NCBI GenBank assembly: GCA_035523995.1
Contig: DATKPQ010000072.1
Coordinates: forward strand, 16,950-80,949
Direction: 5' to 3'
DNA length: 64,000 nt
From: JASHVB01 sp035523995
GTDB taxonomy: Bacteria > Pseudomonadota > Alphaproteobacteria > Acetobacterales > Acetobacteraceae
The notes below the pieces were generated by a model that saw nothing but the letters and a program-made list of their open reading frames with translations, did no database searches and had not been told where the DNA came from. Both the position numbers and the translations under genes were made by a program. Shown piece by piece: positions 62,014 through 64,000 of the stretch (its first letter is position 1; the number at the start of each line of letters is the position of its first letter).

Positions 62014-63104
62014 CGGTGCTGCTGACTGGCGCGGCGGGGTTCATCGGCTACCACGTGGCCGAGGCATTGCTGGCGGCTGACACGCCGGTGATCGGCGTGG
62101 ACAACCTGAACCATTATTACGATGTGCGACTGAAGCAGGCGCGGCTGGACCGGCTGACGCCGCGCCCCGGTTTCACGTTCCATGCCATTGATGTCGCGGA
62201 TCGTGCGGCGATGGAGGCGTTGGCCGCGGCGCATCCGGGGATCGAAGTCATCGTCCATCTGGCCGCGCAGGCGGGCGTGCGGCACTCGCTGGTCGATCCA
62301 CACGCTTATGTGCAGACCAATGTGGTGGGGCACTTGGTGGTGCTGGAGATCGCGCGCCGGCTGCCTCGGCTGCGGCACCTGGTGTACGCGAGCACGTCCT
62401 CGGTGTACGGCGCCAGTCAGGCGCTGCCGTTTCGCGAAACGGATCGGACGGATACGCCGCTGTCGCTGTACGCTGCGACCAAGCTGGCGGACGAGCTGAT
62501 GGGCCACGCCTACGCCCACCTGTTTGGCATCCCGCAGACTGGGCTGCGGTTTTTCACCGTGTATGGGCCATGGGGCCGGCCGGACATGGCGTACTACAGC
62601 TTTGCCCGGGCGATCGTCGCGGGTGAGCCGATTACGTTGTTCGACGATGGGTGGCTGAAGCGGGATTTCACCTATATCGACGATATCGTGGCGGGGGTCG
62701 TGGGGGTGCTGGATAGGGCTCCCCCTTCCCTGATGGGAGGGGGGAAGGGGCCACCGGCCGGTGGGGGCGTAACCCCTCCCCCCAACCTTGGTCCGCTTCG
62801 CGGCCCAAGCCCACAAGGGGAGGGGGTGCCTTTTGCTCGATCCGCCCCGGCTTCCCCGCCCGCCCGGGTCCTGAACATCGGCAACCACCGGGCAGAGGAG
62901 GTGCGCACCCTGGTTGCGCTGCTGGAGCAGGGGCTGGGGCGGAACGCGGTCGTGCGGTCGGCTGCGCGGCCGGCGGCGGATGTGATGGAGACTTTTGCCT
63001 CGGTGGAGGCGATCGGGCGGCTGGCCGGGTTCGTGCCGCGCGTTTCGCTGGCGGAAGGGATAGGCCGGTTTGTGGCGTGGTTCCGGGCTTTTCACGGCGT
63101 CTGA
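62010..63104 (+). CDS. UDP-glucuronate 4-epimerase-like SDR with in-frame repeat
   Basis: A 364-residue NAD-dependent sugar-nucleotide epimerase. GTG 62010 overlaps the gmhA stop as GTGA, so the pair is coupled. LLTGAAGFIGYHV (about 4-16) binds NAD; DNLNHYYDVRLKQARLDRL is typical of UDP-glucuronate 4-epimerases; the catalytic Ser and YAATK tyrosine/lysine are present (STSSVYGA, LSLYAATKLADE). It probably converts UDP-glucuronate to UDP-galacturonate for a polysaccharide. About 35-45 residues near 236-280 (MGGGKGPPAGGGVTPPPN, then LGPLRGPSPQGEG) come from a dispersed repeat inserted in frame between LDRAPP and RVLNIGNHRAEE, where relatives have a short loop. Confidence 0.87.
   Translation: MTVLLTGAAGFIGYHVAEALLAADTPVIGVDNLNHYYDVRLKQARLDRLTPRPGFTFHAIDVADRAAMEALAAAHPGIEVIVHLAAQAGVRHSLVDPHAYVQTNVVGHLVVLEIARRLPRLRHLVYASTSSVYGASQALPFRETDRTDTPLSLYAATKLADELMGHAYAHLFGIPQTGLRFFTVYGPWGRPDMAYYSFARAIVAGEPITLFDDGWLKRDFTYIDDIVAGVVGVLDRAPPSLMGGGKGPPAGGGVTPPPNLGPLRGPSPQGEGVPFARSAPASPPARVLNIGNHRAEEVRTLVALLEQGLGRNAVVRSAARPAADVMETFASVEAIGRLAGFVPRVSLAEGIGRFVAWFRAFHGV
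62720..62850. repeat. CTCTCCC-family repeat inside the epimerase gene
   Basis: CCCCTTCCCTGATGGGAGGGGG forms a hairpin near 62723-62745, followed by CCGGCCGGTGG and by CTTGGTCCGCTTCGCGGCCC at 62787-62806, identical to 22017-22036, within C-rich and G-rich arms. The length keeps the reading frame open and it adds a Gly/Pro-rich loop to the protein. Confidence 0.8.
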
Positions 63105-63135
63105 TGGCCTCGGTAAAAAATCTGCAAAAGCCCTG

Positions 63136-63164
63136 TTGACCGTCCCGGCGGATCAGCCTAAATC
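63136..63164 (+). promoter_or_regulatory. Candidate rRNA operon promoter
   Basis: TTGACC at 63136-63141, a 17-base spacer, then TAAATC at 63159-63164, preceded by an A-rich stretch GTAAAAAATCTGCAAAAG (63113-63130) that resembles an UP element. The -10 match is only partial. Location, about 460 bases ahead of 16S, is typical. Confidence 0.4.
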
Positions 63165-63305
63165 CCGCCCCGCCGCGATGGACGGGCACTTGCATCGCTC
63201 CTGCGGCTCTGCTACCTTCTCCGGTCTGCGCCGGTAGATAGGTGCAATTCAGAGCAAGTCGGCCGGTCGGCCCGTGAACAACGGGGGATTGGGCGTCTTT
63301 GCTCC

Positions 63306-63317
63306 GCTCTTTGACTG
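63306..63317 (+). promoter_or_regulatory. boxA-like antitermination element in the rRNA leader
   Basis: GCTCTTTGACTG closely resembles the boxA consensus TGCTCTTTAACA used for NusB/NusE-dependent antitermination of rRNA transcription. Leaders of other alphaproteobacterial rRNA operons carry a similar GCTCTTTGACA. Confidence 0.5.
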
Positions 63318-63621
63318 GTGAATAGGCTAGGAAGGGATACGTTGGCGGCGCCCGTACCGGGAAACCGGTGCTTTTGGGGTGTTAGCGCAAGCGAAGCGCC
63401 TGATTGGCTGGCTGGATTGGCTGGTTCTGGTTTGACTTCTCGAACCTGGACTTGTTGGTTCCAAGTCAATGGGTGTGCTGCGATGTATTCTTTATGCGTT
63501 ACAGTACGCTTTGACTGTCTTTTCCGTTCACCCGTGATCGCAAGATGATGGAGGCGGGAAAGGCAGAACCATGAGTTCGGGTCTGTTCGTCAGCGCGGAG
63601 GTCGCAAGACCAAGGCGAAGA

Positions 63622-64000
<379 letters not shown>

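Larger units (their letters stand above)
63105..63621. other. rRNA operon upstream region and leader
   Basis: 517 bases between the epimerase stop and mature 16S rRNA. The beginning holds the A-rich run and TTGACC promoter candidate, the middle a boxA-like element, and the rest a leader with local GATTGGCTGGCTGGATTGG repetition near 63401-63425. A weak TTGACT at 63511 might be a second promoter; I do not see a matching -10. The leader bases just before 63622 should pair with downstream sequence to form the RNase III processing stem, which cannot be verified here. Confidence 0.6.

Overview
The window is GC-rich alphaproteobacterial chromosome. The 16S rRNA gene that begins near 63622 reads as Rhodospirillales/Acetobacteraceae-like. 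The protein content agrees with this: separate gatCA beside ruvX, DUF2125, alphaproteobacterial-type FtsEX, many acyl-CoA/hydroxyacid enzymes and two abundant families of intergenic palindromic repeats. Genus is not decidable from what is here.

Layout. 1-1.7 kb: end of a glutathione reductase gene, a uronate-dehydrogenase-like reductase, a small EF-hand secreted protein. 1.9-12.7 kb: a hyuA-hyuB pair (ATP-dependent hydantoinase/oxoprolinase family), divergent from a run with an FAD amino-acid-oxidase-like enzyme, an EamA exporter and an APC permease, then a UPF0182 membrane protein. 12.8-21.3 kb: a fumarate-reductase-like flavoprotein, an Aer-type PAS chemoreceptor fused to a PilZ domain, a 2-hydroxyacid dehydrogenase and a CHASE-GGDEF-EAL protein. 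21.5-24.5 kb: a small orphan ORF, gatC-gatA and divergent ruvX. 24.6-28.2 kb: two tandem paralogous glycosidase-like proteins, only the second carrying a secretion-type C-terminal extension. 28.6-30.1 kb: a histidine kinase whose membrane domain matches the plant/cyanobacterial ethylene-receptor fold residue for residue, except Asp25 to Asn. 30.2-36.6 kb: an aromatic-acid-type MFS symporter and a complete liv-type ABC importer (livK-H-M-G-F), with a large inverted repeat between the binding-protein gene and the permease genes.

36.9-41.5 kb: an ACT-like small protein, DUF2125, and an overlapping ftsE-ftsX-ydcF-plsC operon. 41.7-45.7 kb: a GFA-family protein, a GT39-type membrane glycosyltransferase and a Cache chemoreceptor. 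45.9-48.4 kb: a large repeat-containing surface protein. 48.7-52.2 kb: a three-gene MotA/MotB/OmpA-like envelope system lacking flagellar neighbours. 52.5-54 kb: an HD-GYP phosphodiesterase. 54.1-57.8 kb: a second GFA protein and a 1005-residue double glycosyltransferase with N-terminal repeats. 58-63.1 kb: CoA transferase, AlkA-type glycosylase, 3-hydroxybutyrate dehydrogenase, and gmhA overlapping a UDP-glucuronate-epimerase-like gene. 63.1-64 kb: rRNA promoter/leader and the first ~380 bases of 16S rRNA.

Two themes tie the region together. Signalling and surface biology are dense: GGDEF/EAL, HD-GYP and PilZ proteins, two chemoreceptors, adhesin-like and glycan-synthesis genes. Palindromic repeats are also everywhere: most lie between genes, but two sit in frame inside coding sequence (hyuB N-terminus, epimerase C-terminal third) and one seems to supply a ribosome binding site.
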